49,239 nt of DNA from an uncultured Lachnospiraceae bacterium (GCA_910579805.1 CAJTWM010000026.1:1-49239); one strand, 5' to 3'; counted from the first letter of the stretch, positions 15,427 through 24,338 are shown. Notes: a model not told the origin generated them from the sequence alone. Numbers and translations are program-made.

Positions 15427-16674
15427 ATGAAGCAAAAATTATTTTCAAAAGATTTTATATTAGTTGTTATTGGCCAGATTATTTCGTTATTTGGCAATGC
15501 CGCCATAAGATTTGCATTACCGCTATATTTATTGAATCTGACAGGTTCGTCGGCAATTTACGGTACAGTCACAGCCTGCGCTTTTATTCCTGCGATTCTG
15601 CTGTCGCCTGTTGGGGGCATTGTGGCGGACAGAGTGAATAAAAGGAACATCATGGTAGTATTGGATTTCTTTACCGGAGCAGTTATCTTAGTATTTGCCC
15701 TGCTGATGGACGGAGCCGATCTTATTTTGCTTCTGACGGTTACGCTGATGCTTTTGTACGGCATTGCGGGCGCGTATCAGCCGTCCGTACAGGCAAGTAT
15801 CCCTGCGTTGGTAGAGCGGGACGATTATATGGCGGCAAATTCCATTATCAATACCGTTCAGTCTTTTGCGTCCCTGATCGGTCCCGTACTTGGAGGCATT
15901 TTATACAGTACATATGGATTAAAACCCATATTATGGGTTTGCATGTTCTGTTTTTTCCTGTCGGGAGTTATGGAACTCTTCATTAAGATACCATATCGGA
16001 AACAAGCTTCACAGGGCGGTGTCCTAAAGACCGCCCAAACCGACTTTGCAGAAAGCGTTCGCTTTATCCGGAAAGAAAAACCGGTGATTGGAAAAACGCT
16101 TCTTGTGATCTGCGGGATCAATTTGTTTCTGGCTGCAATGATCCTTGTTGCATTGCCATATTTGGTGACAGAAGTACTGGACTTAGAAGCGGCGCAGGCA
16201 AACCGGCTCTATGGCTTTGCGGAGGGAGCATTGGCGGCGGGAGGGATTTTCGGCGGTATCGGGGCGGGAATCTTTGCAAATAAGCTGGCGGTCCATAAAG
16301 CGGGGAAACTGGTGATATTTTGCGCTTTGTGCGTATTTCCCATTAGTATTTCCCTGATTTTATTTTCTTCAGGGATCGTAAACTATATCGTGATAACCGC
16401 ATGTTGCTTTGCCGTTATGGTATTTTCAACCATGCTGACCGTGCAGATGATGTCTTTTATCCAAACGGAAACGCCGCAAAATTTGGTCGGAAAGGTTTTG
16501 TCTGTCATTTTTACCGTTTCTATGTGTACGCAGCCGCTTGGGAACGCGTTATACGGAATTTTGTTTGAGATTTGTAAGGGATACGAATATGCCGTCGTTT
16601 TGTTTTCAGGAGCCGTGTCGCTGATCATTGCGATCGGCGCTAAAAATACTTTCAGTAAATTTTCCGAAGAATAA
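15427..16674 (+). CDS. MFS exporter (MFS_3, macrolide/siderophore-exporter type)
   Basis: A 415-residue membrane protein with about 12 helices. The start MKQKLFSKDFILVVIGQIIS and the motif-A region GGIVADRVNKRNIMV, followed by YQPSVQASIPALV, place it in the MefA/EntS-like MFS_3 group of drug exporters. The ATG at 15427 follows AGGAGG by seven bases; an upstream in-frame ATG at 15391 is not preceded by an RBS. It is preceded by tetR and a TetR-type palindrome, so it is probably the target of that regulator. Substrate unknown. Confidence 0.88.
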   Translation: MKQKLFSKDFILVVIGQIISLFGNAAIRFALPLYLLNLTGSSAIYGTVTACAFIPAILLSPVGGIVADRVNKRNIMVVLDFFTGAVILVFALLMDGADLILLLTVTLMLLYGIAGAYQPSVQASIPALVERDDYMAANSIINTVQSFASLIGPVLGGILYSTYGLKPILWVCMFCFFLSGVMELFIKIPYRKQASQGGVLKTAQTDFAESVRFIRKEKPVIGKTLLVICGINLFLAAMILVALPYLVTEVLDLEAAQANRLYGFAEGALAAGGIFGGIGAGIFANKLAVHKAGKLVIFCALCVFPISISLILFSSGIVNYIVITACCFAVMVFSTMLTVQMMSFIQTETPQNLVGKVLSVIFTVSMCTQPLGNALYGILFEICKGYEYAVVLFSGAVSLIIAIGAKNTFSKFSEE

Positions 16675-16744
16675 AATAAAATGAAAAGTCCAAACCTAAT
16701 GAAAAAGAGGGTCATTATTAACAAATTTTTTAATTTGGTAATAG

Positions 16745-16773
16745 TTGACATTAAGGCATAAATATTTTATAAT
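16745..16773 (+). promoter_or_regulatory. Consensus promoter of the osmoprotectant importer
   Basis: TTGACA (16745-16750), 17 bp, TATAAT (16768-16773): a perfect sigma-A promoter 50 bases before the permease. A small palindrome, AGAACACTTGTTCT, lies at about the +10 position and could be an operator. Confidence 0.8.
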
Positions 16774-16822
16774 TGCATAGTCAGAACACTTGTTCTTAAA
16801 ATATGCAAAAGAGGTAAAAGTG

Positions 16823-17458
16823 ATGCAGATTTTGCAGATACTTTGGGAAAGGCGGGAATTTTTCTTAACCTGTCTGCTGGAACACATAAGAATTTCGCTG
16901 ACGGCAGTGACCTGTGCGGGCCTGTTAGGGATTCTGACAGGGATCCTGATCAGCCGCAACAAAAAGATAGCGGGGATTGTTTTAGGCATCATTAATGTAA
17001 TCTATACGGTGCCGTCCATTTCTCTTTTAGGTTTTCTCATCCCTTTTACAGGCATCGGGAATAAGACGGCCATCATTGCTTTAACGGTTTATGGACTGCT
17101 CCCCATAGTCAGGAACACTTACACAGGCCTGACGAATGTAGACGCTGCTATTTTAGAGGTAGCAGAGGGGCTTGGTACGGATCCGAAAAGGATGCTTTTG
17201 GGCATCAGGTTTCCGCTTGCCCTTCCGGTGATCATAAGCGGTTTCAGAAATATGGTGGTGATGATCATTGCGATGGGCGGTATTGCTTCTTTTATAGGGG
17301 CGGGAGGACTGGGAGCGGCAATTTATAGAGGCATCACTACTTACAATATGACGTTGACGGCGGCGGGCTCCCTGCTGATCGCTTTGCTGGCCCTGTTAAG
17401 CGACTGGCTGCTTTCCCGGGCGGAAAAAGCGGTAAACAGGAGGTATGGAATTGAGTAA
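16823..17458 (+). CDS. Osmoprotectant-type ABC transporter permease
   Basis: A 211-residue inner-membrane permease of the OpuBB/OpuCB/ProW (BPD_transp_1) family, with about five helices and the EAA loop VAEGLGTDPKRMLLGIRFPL. This family takes up glycine betaine, carnitine or choline. The ATG at 16823 with GAGGT upstream is preferred over an earlier in-frame start at 16790. The gene overlaps the ATPase by 14 bases. OpuC systems usually have two permease genes; only one is seen here. Confidence 0.88.
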   Translation: MQILQILWERREFFLTCLLEHIRISLTAVTCAGLLGILTGILISRNKKIAGIVLGIINVIYTVPSISLLGFLIPFTGIGNKTAIIALTVYGLLPIVRNTYTGLTNVDAAILEVAEGLGTDPKRMLLGIRFPLALPVIISGFRNMVVMIIAMGGIASFIGAGGLGAAIYRGITTYNMTLTAAGSLLIALLALLSDWLLSRAEKAVNRRYGIE

Positions 17459-18182
17459 AGTAATTGAGATACGAAATTGTACGGCCTCTTACGGAGACAA
17501 TGAAATATTAAAACAAGTGTCGCTCAGTGTGGAAAAGGGAGAGTTCGTCGTCATCATAGGCCCGTCAGGCTGCGGAAAGACCACACTGTTAAAAATGATA
17601 AACGGACTTGTAGCGCCTAAAACGGGAGAAGTGTTGGTAAAAGGGGAAAAGCTGACAGAGTGCGATCTGACCGATATGCGCCGGCAGATCGGGTACGCCG
17701 TGCAGGGTGCAAAATTATTTCCCCATATGACCGTGACGGAGAATATATGTTATGTTCCCTGCCTGAAGAAAAAAATGTCCAAAACGGAAAAGACGGCGCT
17801 GGCTAAAAAAATGCTGGAAACGGTGGAACTTCCTTTTGATCTGGCGGGGCGCTTTCCAAGACAGTTGTCCGGCGGCCAGCAGCAGCGTGTAGGCATCGCG
17901 AGGGCGATGGCGTCAGATCCCGATATCCTGTTGATGGACGAGCCTTTTGGAGCCGTGGATGAGATCACCAGAAGGGCGCTGCAGGACGAACTGTCCGCTT
18001 TGCAGCAGCGGACTCGGATCACGGTGGTGTTTATTACCCATGACATCGGAGAGGCTTTTAAACTGGGAAGCCGCATCCTGATCATGAAGGACGGCGTTAT
18101 ATGGCAGGAGGGAACAAAAGAAGAACTTTTGCAGAAACCGAAAGATTCGTTTGTGAGACAGTTGATCGATTACCATCTTTAA
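17445..18182 (+). CDS. Osmoprotectant-type ABC transporter ATP-binding protein
   Basis: A 245-residue ABC ATPase with Walker A GPSGCGKTT, Q-loop YAVQGAKLFPHMT, signature LSGGQQQRVGIARA, Walker B ILLMDEPFGAVDE and the H-loop FITHDIGEA. It ends right after the ABC domain, lacking the C-terminal CBS pair that in OpuA/OpuC senses ionic strength. AGGAGG is immediately upstream and lies in the permease coding end. It energises the permease at 16823 and takes substrate from the lipoprotein at 18266. Confidence 0.9.
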   Translation: MELSKVIEIRNCTASYGDNEILKQVSLSVEKGEFVVIIGPSGCGKTTLLKMINGLVAPKTGEVLVKGEKLTECDLTDMRRQIGYAVQGAKLFPHMTVTENICYVPCLKKKMSKTEKTALAKKMLETVELPFDLAGRFPRQLSGGQQQRVGIARAMASDPDILLMDEPFGAVDEITRRALQDELSALQQRTRITVVFITHDIGEAFKLGSRILIMKDGVIWQEGTKEELLQKPKDSFVRQLIDYHL

Positions 18183-18220
18183 CTTCTGAATTTGAGTGTC
18201 TACTGGAGCGGACGGATAAA

Positions 18221-18259
18221 AATATGGATTGGTATGCGTGCTGAAGCATACAAAGGAGC
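18221..18259 (+). repeat. Leader repeat, copy 2 (before binding lipoprotein)
   Basis: The copy starts AATATGGATTGGTATGCGTG and continues CTGAAGCATACAAAGGAGC, ending at the RBS of the binding-protein gene. Partner of 15383-15420. TATGC...GCATA replaces the GTGC...GCAC pair of copy 1. Confidence 0.55.
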
Positions 18260-18265
18260 GTAAAC

Positions 18266-19165
18266 ATGAGAAAAAATTTAAAAAACAAAGTTACTATTTT
18301 TTTACTGGCGTGCATGACATTGGTATTGAGCGCATGCGGGAAACAGGAACCGATAAAGATCGCGTCCAAACCGATGACGGAGCAGTATATCTTAACGGAG
18401 ATCATCGCTCAGCTTATCGAGGCGGAAACCGATTATGACGTCGAGATCACCAAAGGAGTAGGCGGCGGTACGACCAATATCCATCCGGCCCTTGTAAAAG
18501 GAGAATTTGATCTGTATCCGGAATACACAAGAACGGCATGGTTAAATGTCTTGAAAAAAGAAGAGATGGAAAAAGACGACGATAAGCTGTATGAAATGCT
18601 TCTAACGGAATATGATGCGCTCGGACTTACATGGACGGGCCTTTATGGATTTTCTAATACTTATGGACTGGCAGTCAGACAGGAAACGGCCGAACAGTAC
18701 GGACTTTCGACCTATTCGGATCTGGCTGCGGCATCCGGCGAGCTGATCTTCGGGGGCAATCCGGATTATATCGAGCTGGAAACAGGTTACCCCAGACTTT
18801 GCCAAGCCTATCAGATGCAGTTTAAAGATACCAAACAAATGGAGATCGCGTTGAAGTATGAAGCGCTGACAAACGGCGAGGTAGACGTGATCAACGCATT
18901 TACTACGGATGCGCAGCTTGCCGCTAACGAACTGGTACTGCTTACGGATGACAGTGTATTTTTTGAAACCTTTGATGCCGGAACGGTGGTCAGTAAAGAG
19001 GCTTTGGAAAAGTATCCGGATCTGAAAGGAGTATTGGAAAAACTAAACGGGCTGATTACGGAAGAAGAAATGCAGCGGATGAACTATGAAGTAGAGGTAG
19101 ACGGAAAAGAAGATAAAGAAGTAGCAAGACAATTTTTGGAGAGTAAAGGATTGGTCAATAATTGA
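18266..19165 (+). CDS. Glycine betaine/choline-type substrate-binding lipoprotein
   Basis: A 299-residue lipoprotein: a basic start, a hydrophobic stretch and the lipobox LVLSAC-G. The OpuAC/ProX-like domain is evident from KIASKPMTEQYILTEIIAQL, VGGGTTNIHPALVKGEFDLY PEYTRTAW and the late hinge segment GEVDVINAFTTDAQLA. It captures osmoprotectant outside the membrane for the permease/ATPase encoded just upstream. The 83-base gap to the ATPase holds the leader repeat, so expression may be tuned separately. A terminator follows at 19291. Confidence 0.9.
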   Translation: MRKNLKNKVTIFLLACMTLVLSACGKQEPIKIASKPMTEQYILTEIIAQLIEAETDYDVEITKGVGGGTTNIHPALVKGEFDLYPEYTRTAWLNVLKKEEMEKDDDKLYEMLLTEYDALGLTWTGLYGFSNTYGLAVRQETAEQYGLSTYSDLAAASGELIFGGNPDYIELETGYPRLCQAYQMQFKDTKQMEIALKYEALTNGEVDVINAFTTDAQLAANELVLLTDDSVFFETFDAGTVVSKEALEKYPDLKGVLEKLNGLITEEEMQRMNYEVEVDGKEDKEVARQFLESKGLVNN

Positions 19166-19290
19166 TTTGCATGTCTGCAGAAGCTGCATGCAGGAAAGAT
19201 TCAGAAGAGAGACATTTTCCTATAGGTCTGGGGATTTGCACAGCGGAACGATGGGAGAGAACGTATCATGATCGGATAAAAGAAATAGAA

Positions 19291-19319
19291 ACAGAGAGAG
19301 CTGCGGCTCTCTGTTTTTA
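19291..19319 (+). terminator. Terminator after the osmoprotectant importer
   Basis: ACAGAGAG (19291-19298) pairs with CTCTCTGT (19307-19314), extended inwards by GC pairs, followed by TTTTT. Clear intrinsic terminator. Confidence 0.8.
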
Positions 19320-19664
19320 TGTGCAGGCCCGTACAGAGGAAACGTGCTGTTTAAGCGGCGCACGGGCCGCGCGGTGGGTAAGGAAAAGGTATTTCTCCTG
19401 CCTGATCTGCCCGCTAAATAAATAGAATATTACGAAAATTCACGAAATTTATATTTTTTGAATAAAAAGGTAGAAAATTTCATATTATATTGATATAATG
19501 TAAATAAATATAAATAAGCATTTGCATGATTTTTGATAATTTAGATATAGATAAATATATATAAAGTGTCATTAGCAACTGGTGTTTAATTTGCTCATTT
19601 TATATATATTTATTTTTTTGTCCAAATTTATCTGATCGGGCATACGAAGAATGGGGGTTATTTT
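19320..19664 (+). other. AT-rich leader before chemoreceptor gene, no gene seen
   Basis: 19320-19425 is GC-rich and holds only an unsupported short frame. 19426-19664 is very AT-rich (many TATAAAT/ATATAT stretches) and precedes the chemoreceptor at 19665. I searched by eye for the GEMM cyclic-di-GMP riboswitch core and for a sigma-28 promoter and found neither. Several TATAAT-like boxes are present, so the promoter cannot be placed. Confidence 0.4.
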
Positions 19665-21641
19665 ATGCAAAAAGAGTTTATGGGGATTGAAAAAAAGATT
19701 TCAAGGCGGTTTGGGCAGGTAGTTATGCTCTGTTGTATCATTTTGGGGGTCGTTACTTCCGTCTTGAGCTATATTTCGTCTATCAGCGCCGTATCAGAAA
19801 CGATCAACAATACTTCCAGTGTGGCTGCCGATTATGTATCCGCAGCTTTGGGGCAGTATGTGGCCATTGCCTATGAGACAGGAAGTATTGCCCGGCTTGC
19901 GGATTCCGAAAGAACGGCGGAAGAAAAAGCGGCAATCCTGAATCAGAGGATCAACGACCATGATTTTGACGGCGGATATATCCTTGACAGCAACGGAGTC
20001 GATATGATCACAGGGGAGAACCTTTCTGACAGAGAATATTTTAAAGAAGGAATGAAAGGAAATACATACATATCAACACCGGCATACAGTAATGTAACGA
20101 ATACCGTATCTTATGTTGTATCCGCGCCTTTATGGGAAGGGGGCATTCCCGATACGAAACCGGTGGGCGTTGTAGTTTATGTTCCGAACGGCGAATTTTT
20201 AAATGATATTATGAGGTCCATAAAGATAGGGGAGGGCGGCACGGCGTTTATGCTGGATGCAAACGGGATTACGATTGCCGACGTAAATTCCGAACTTGTC
20301 GGGATCGAGGACAGCGTTGCTTTAGGGGATACGAACCCCAAACTTAAGAAATACAGTAATATCTGTAAAAAAATGATCAAAGGGGAAGACGGCACAGGTA
20401 CTTATAGTTATAACGGCAAAACAAAAGTAGTCGCTTATTCGCCGGTTCCGGATACGGATGGCTGGAGTATCGGTATTGCAGCAGTGCGGAACGAATTTTT
20501 AGGGAAATTTTACCTTGCGCTGATCCTCACCATTGTATTCGTAGTTATATTTACGCTGCTTGGTATTCAAAATGGTATTAAGTTAGGCAAGGCGGTTGCC
20601 GGGCCGATCGTTACGTCTGTTGACAGGCTTAAACTTCTGGCAGAAGGCGACCTTCATTCCAATGTCCCGGTTCCTACGGAAAATGATGAAACCGCAATAT
20701 TGATGAATTGTCTGGCGGAAACGATCCACGATCTGAATACGGTTATTTCAGATATAAGCAGCCATTTGGCAGAGCTGTCAGAGGGCAACTTTATGCTTGC
20801 CATTGATGAAAATTATAAGGGAGATTTTTCACAGATCAGCGATTCCTTCCGTGGAATCATTGATTCCTTGAGCGTCGCAATGAGAGATATTGACAGTAAT
20901 GCGGAAAGCGTTCGAAAAGGAGCGACGGATCTGGCCGGAGCGGCGCAGGTATTGGCGGAAGGCGCAACGGATCAGGCAAGCGCTATTGAAGAGTTGACTG
21001 CGACCATAACGGATATATCGGAAAAGATCCATATTAATGCCGAGAATGCAGAAAAAGTCAGGGGCATTGTGGAAGGTATGAACGGTCAGGTAATTGAAAG
21101 CAACGAGCAGATGAAACTGAGTACGGAGGCTATGTCGAGGATCAGGGAAGCTTCGAATAAAATTGCCGAGATCATCAGCAGCATTGAAGAAATTGCTTCC
21201 CAGACCAATCTTCTTGCATTGAATGCGTCTATCGAGGCGGCAAGAGCCGGAGAGGCAGGCAAGGGATTTGCAGTCGTTGCCACGCAGGTGGGGATCCTTT
21301 CCGAGCAGAGCACCGAGGCGGCGAAGAATACGAAAGACCTGATACAAAACGCTATTTTGGCAGTAGAGGACGGAACAAAGCTGGCAAACTCCACAGCCGA
21401 ATCTCTCTTGCTTGTTGTTGATAATGCAAAAGTTGTAAGCGAATCCATCTCCCAGATCGCAGCGGCATCCGATAATCAGGCGGAAGCGGCGGCCCAGATC
21501 ACAGAGGGTATTAACCAAATCGCAAGCGTGGTACAATCCAATTCTGCGACTTCCGAAGAAAGCGCGGCAGCTTCGGAGGAATTGTCAAGTCAGGCAGATA
21601 TGCTGAAAGAACTGGTCGGCAGATTCCAATATTATGCCTGA
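19665..21641 (+). CDS. Methyl-accepting chemotaxis protein (dCache-HAMP-MA)
   Basis: A 658-residue chemoreceptor. There is a transmembrane helix near residues 17-40, then a periplasmic double-Cache sensor with FDGGYILDSNGVDMITGENL SDREYF and ISTPAYSNVTNTVSYVVSAP. A second helix lies at about 283-305, followed by HAMP and the cytoplasmic coiled-coil MA domain with the tip IASQTNLLALNASIEAARAG EAGKGFAVVA. dCache domains usually bind amino acids or small organic acids. GGGGG precedes the ATG. Its C-terminus has no CheR-docking pentapeptide. It stands between the osmoprotectant importer and spmB with its own terminator. Confidence 0.93.
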   Translation: MQKEFMGIEKKISRRFGQVVMLCCIILGVVTSVLSYISSISAVSETINNTSSVAADYVSAALGQYVAIAYETGSIARLADSERTAEEKAAILNQRINDHDFDGGYILDSNGVDMITGENLSDREYFKEGMKGNTYISTPAYSNVTNTVSYVVSAPLWEGGIPDTKPVGVVVYVPNGEFLNDIMRSIKIGEGGTAFMLDANGITIADVNSELVGIEDSVALGDTNPKLKKYSNICKKMIKGEDGTGTYSYNGKTKVVAYSPVPDTDGWSIGIAAVRNEFLGKFYLALILTIVFVVIFTLLGIQNGIKLGKAVAGPIVTSVDRLKLLAEGDLHSNVPVPTENDETAILMNCLAETIHDLNTVISDISSHLAELSEGNFMLAIDENYKGDFSQISDSFRGIIDSLSVAMRDIDSNAESVRKGATDLAGAAQVLAEGATDQASAIEELTATITDISEKIHINAENAEKVRGIVEGMNGQVIESNEQMKLSTEAMSRIREASNKIAEIISSIEEIASQTNLLALNASIEAARAGEAGKGFAVVATQVGILSEQSTEAAKNTKDLIQNAILAVEDGTKLANSTAESLLLVVDNAKVVSESISQIAAASDNQAEAAAQITEGINQIASVVQSNSATSEESAAASEELSSQADMLKELVGRFQYYA

Positions 21642-21665
21642 TGCCGATTCGGGCATTAGTATTAT

Positions 21666-21706
21666 GATTCCTCCTGTATCTTTTTGAAAGATGCAGGAGG
21701 AATTTG
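21666..21706 (+). terminator. Terminator after the chemoreceptor
   Basis: GATTCCTCCTG-T-ATCTTT (21666-21683) pairs with AAAGAT-G-CAGGAGGAAT (from 21687) around a 3-nt loop, a long near-perfect stem followed by a T-rich tail. Confidence 0.8.
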
Positions 21707-21760
21707 ATTGGTTTTAAAATAATATCAGCGTGGAAACGTAAGGAAAACGACGCCGGTTCT

Positions 21761-21788
21761 ATATTTTGAAAAAAAGAATACATTGTCT
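21761..21788 (+). promoter_or_regulatory. Candidate sigma-E-type promoter of spmB
   Basis: ATATT (21761-21765), 15 bases, CATTGTCT (21781-21788) fits the sigma-E form loosely (CAT...T), 27 bases before spmB. It follows the chemoreceptor terminator, so spmB needs some promoter here. Confidence 0.3.
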
Positions 21789-21815
21789 ATATAGAAGTAT
21801 AAAAGGCGGAATTTC

Positions 21816-22343
21816 ATGGCAGAGGTATTATCGAATATTTCCAACATCATCATACCGCTGGTGATCTTTTACATTGTGATTTACGGTATCGCTGCAAAAA
21901 CATCGGTGTATGATGATTTTGTGAACGGTGCAAAAGACGGATTAAAAACAGTAGTGCAGATCATGCCTACACTGGTAGGACTGATGGTAGGCGTAGGCAT
22001 ATTAAGGGCATCCGGGTTTTTGGACTTTTTGGGAAAACTGACAATGGGATTTACGGAAAAACTTGGCGTCAGTTCGGATCTGATTCCCGTCATTTTCATC
22101 AAGATGTTTTCCTCTTCTGCTGCCACCGGGCTGGTACTGGATATTTTTAAAACCCATGGCCCCGATTCCCTTACCGGAATGATCACCTCGATTATGATGA
22201 GCTGTACGGAAACCGTATTTTATACCATGTCCGTCTACTATATGGCGGCAAAGGTCACAAAGACAAGATGGACTTTGAAAGGGGCGCTCCTCAGTACGTT
22301 TGCGGGAGTGATAGCCAGTATTCTATTGGGCGGTATGATGTAA
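21816..22343 (+). CDS. spmB: Spore maturation protein B
   Basis: A 175-residue membrane protein with four to five helices and the SpmB/nucleoside-recognition pattern: FIYG-like start region IPLVIFYIVIYGIAAKTSVY DDFVNGAKDGLKTVVQIMPT, then VIFIKMFSSSAATGLVLDIF and SIMMSCTETVFYTMSVYYMA. It acts with SpmA during spore core dehydration. Length is normal. AAAGGCGG precedes the ATG. It lies on the same strand as spmA but about 17 kb away. Confidence 0.93.
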   Translation: MAEVLSNISNIIIPLVIFYIVIYGIAAKTSVYDDFVNGAKDGLKTVVQIMPTLVGLMVGVGILRASGFLDFLGKLTMGFTEKLGVSSDLIPVIFIKMFSSSAATGLVLDIFKTHGPDSLTGMITSIMMSCTETVFYTMSVYYMAAKVTKTRWTLKGALLSTFAGVIASILLGGMM

Positions 22344-22422
22344 GATATTCCAATATAAAAGTTTGCATAATAAAGTATTCTATTCTATAATATTTTTAAT
22401 AATTTTAAAGAATGGAGTATGC

Positions 22423-23106
22423 ATGGCACAGATGATATTGCGGGAACTTGATATAACATCCATTTGCATCAGGATCCTTTTATCGCTTATTATAGGCGGA
22501 ATTTTAGGAATGGAACGGGGGAGAAAAAATCGCCCGGCCGGTTTTCGTACTTATATTTTAGTCTGCTTCGGGTCGGCTCTCGTGATGATGACGAACCAGT
22601 ACATTTACCAATGTTTTGGAGTTTCGGATCCGGCAAGGATGGGAGCGCAGGTGATCAGCGGCATCGGTTTTTTAGGCGCGGGAACGATTATGGTTACGGG
22701 CCGTCACCAGATCAAAGGGATCACAACGGCGGCGGGACTTTGGACGTCTGCCTGCTGTGGACTTGCCATCGGTATCGGGTTTTATGAAGCGGCAGTGGTC
22801 GGCGGCATTGTGATCTTTCTCATTATGGAATTTTTGGAAAAAACGGACGGGATCATAAAGAAGCATTCGTCAGTTATGGAAGTGTATATGGAGTTTCGCG
22901 GGAAGAAGCCGTTTAGCAGTTTTCTTACCTATGCGAGAGAAAACGGATTGGATATTACAAACATCCAGATGAGCAAAAACAAATATAGGAAAGAAAGTAT
23001 GATCTGCGTCATATGTACGGTTGAAAGCCACGAAAAGCGCACCCATGGAGAGATGCTCGACATGATCGGGAGCGCCGAGGGCGTGGACTTTGTGGAAGAA
23101 CTATAG
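22423..23106 (+). CDS. MgtC/SapB-family membrane protein
   Basis: A 227-residue protein with about five N-terminal helices carrying the MgtC signature: RILLSLIIGGILGMERGRKN RPAGFRTYILVCFGSALVMM, GISGIGFLGAGTIMV-type loop and IKGITTAAGLWTSACCGLAI. A cytoplasmic ACT-like C-terminal domain of about 70 residues follows. The family is linked to Mg2+ homeostasis and acid or phosphate stress. The ATG at 22423 (GGAG upstream) fits the family start better than the one at 22363. An imperfect hairpin between this gene and the convergent AEC gene may terminate both. Confidence 0.9.
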   Translation: MAQMILRELDITSICIRILLSLIIGGILGMERGRKNRPAGFRTYILVCFGSALVMMTNQYIYQCFGVSDPARMGAQVISGIGFLGAGTIMVTGRHQIKGITTAAGLWTSACCGLAIGIGFYEAAVVGGIVIFLIMEFLEKTDGIIKKHSSVMEVYMEFRGKKPFSSFLTYARENGLDITNIQMSKNKYRKESMICVICTVESHEKRTHGEMLDMIGSAEGVDFVEEL

Positions 23107-23167
23107 CAGATTCCGTCTGCCGCATTGCCGCCGGTCAATCAATATACCGCAGCGGTTTTGCGGTCCG

Positions 23168-24115
23168 CTATATCAGTCCGTATAATTTCAGCAGATACAG
23201 CCAAAAGGTAATGGAGATCGAGCTTAAAAACGTAGTGGTAACAACTACGCTGGAGGTGAGCACGCCTTCGTGGTTCATATTTTTTGCCATGATATAACAG
23301 CTTACGGTAGTGGGCGCTCCTAACATAATGAGAAGCGCCACCATTTTTTCGGCGCGGAATCCCATATAAGCCGCAAGCGGAAGGAAAATGGCAGGCTGCA
23401 GCATAAGCTTGATCAAAGAGCAGACAAACGTAGGCTTTAACTTTGCAAGAGCTTTCTTTCCCTCGAATCCTGCTCCCAGTCCAAGAAGGGCGAGGGGCGT
23501 GGCGAGAACGGAAATATTTCCAATCGTTTTTGTGAGAATGATAGGAAAAGAGATCCGGCAGAGAGAGGCGGCCATACCGAGAAGGATTCCGAGTATGATC
23601 GGATTAGTCAAAATCCCCCGAACGGATTTTTTGAGTGTTTCCCGGTCCATGCCGTGGTTTTCCGGCCCTGTAAAGGATAAAACGAGCACCGCGGCTATAT
23701 TATAGAGCGGGACGGTTCCCACGATCATAAGGGGAGCCATTCCGGAAGTTCCGTAAATATTCTGAATAAAAGCAACGCCCAGTACGGCAGCGCTTCCGCG
23801 ATAGGACGCCTGCACGAATTCTCCGATCAAAGCCTTATCTTTGTAAAAAAATCCCGATAAGATCCAAATAGAGCAGATACAGAATAAAGTAACGAAAAAG
23901 CAGAATAATACATATTTGGTATCCCACACTTTATAAAAGTCAGCTTCGGAAATATCTTTAAATAATAAAACGGGAAGCGTAACTTTATAATTAAAAGAAT
24001 TGAGGGTTTTTACAAAATTGTCGTCGACCACTTTACATGTTCTGCAAAAATAGCCGATGACCATAACAAGAAAAACAGGTATGGTTGCATTTAAACTAAA
24101 AACTAAATTTTCCAT
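23168..24115 (-). CDS. AEC-family (auxin efflux carrier-like) transporter
   Basis: A 315-residue integral membrane protein with about ten helices arranged as two five-helix halves. Family signs are the start FSLNATIPVFLVMVIGYFCR, NSFNYKVTLPVLLFKDI, ILTNPIILGILLGMAA and the late segment LLIMLGAPTTVSCYIMAKNM. Bacterial AEC proteins export or exchange small organic acids such as malate, malonate or lactate. GGAG precedes the ATG. The MarR regulator reads away from it 224 bases upstream and may control it. Confidence 0.9.
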   Translation of the reverse strand: MENLVFSLNATIPVFLVMVIGYFCRTCKVVDDNFVKTLNSFNYKVTLPVLLFKDISEADFYKVWDTKYVLFCFFVTLFCICSIWILSGFFYKDKALIGEFVQASYRGSAAVLGVAFIQNIYGTSGMAPLMIVGTVPLYNIAAVLVLSFTGPENHGMDRETLKKSVRGILTNPIILGILLGMAASLCRISFPIILTKTIGNISVLATPLALLGLGAGFEGKKALAKLKPTFVCSLIKLMLQPAIFLPLAAYMGFRAEKMVALLIMLGAPTTVSCYIMAKNMNHEGVLTSSVVVTTTFLSSISITFWLYLLKLYGLI

Positions 24116-24264
24116 GACTTCTCCATTCTTTTGAAGCGGCAGACCTTTTCAAACACGCCCTAAAACAGGATGCTGAGGCCGTATCTTGTTCTACCGGCCT
24201 GTGGGCGGCCATAAATCCATAGCATAATCGAGTATAAGACGGAAATGATTTTATGTCAAATTTG

Positions 24265-24294
24265 TTAACGAAAGAAAAAGTTTTGTGTTATACT
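24265..24294 (+). promoter_or_regulatory. Promoter of the marR-type gene
   Basis: TTAACG (24265-24270), 18 bp, TATACT (24289-24294) with the extended -10 element TGT immediately before it. The mRNA would start about 38 bases before the GTG start. Confidence 0.5.
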
Positions 24295-24338
24295 GTCTTT
24301 GGGGCGGGATATTTGGAACATATGATGGAGGAATGACA

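Noticed and set aside
19426..19664. Cyclic-di-GMP (GEMM) riboswitch before the chemoreceptor
   Set aside because: The conserved core with tetraloop receptor is not present here or before the other two receptors.
20829..21536. Long open frame (235 codons) on the minus strand
   Set aside because: Lies antisense inside the MA domain of a clear chemoreceptor; no RBS, and the residues mirror the coiled-coil codons.
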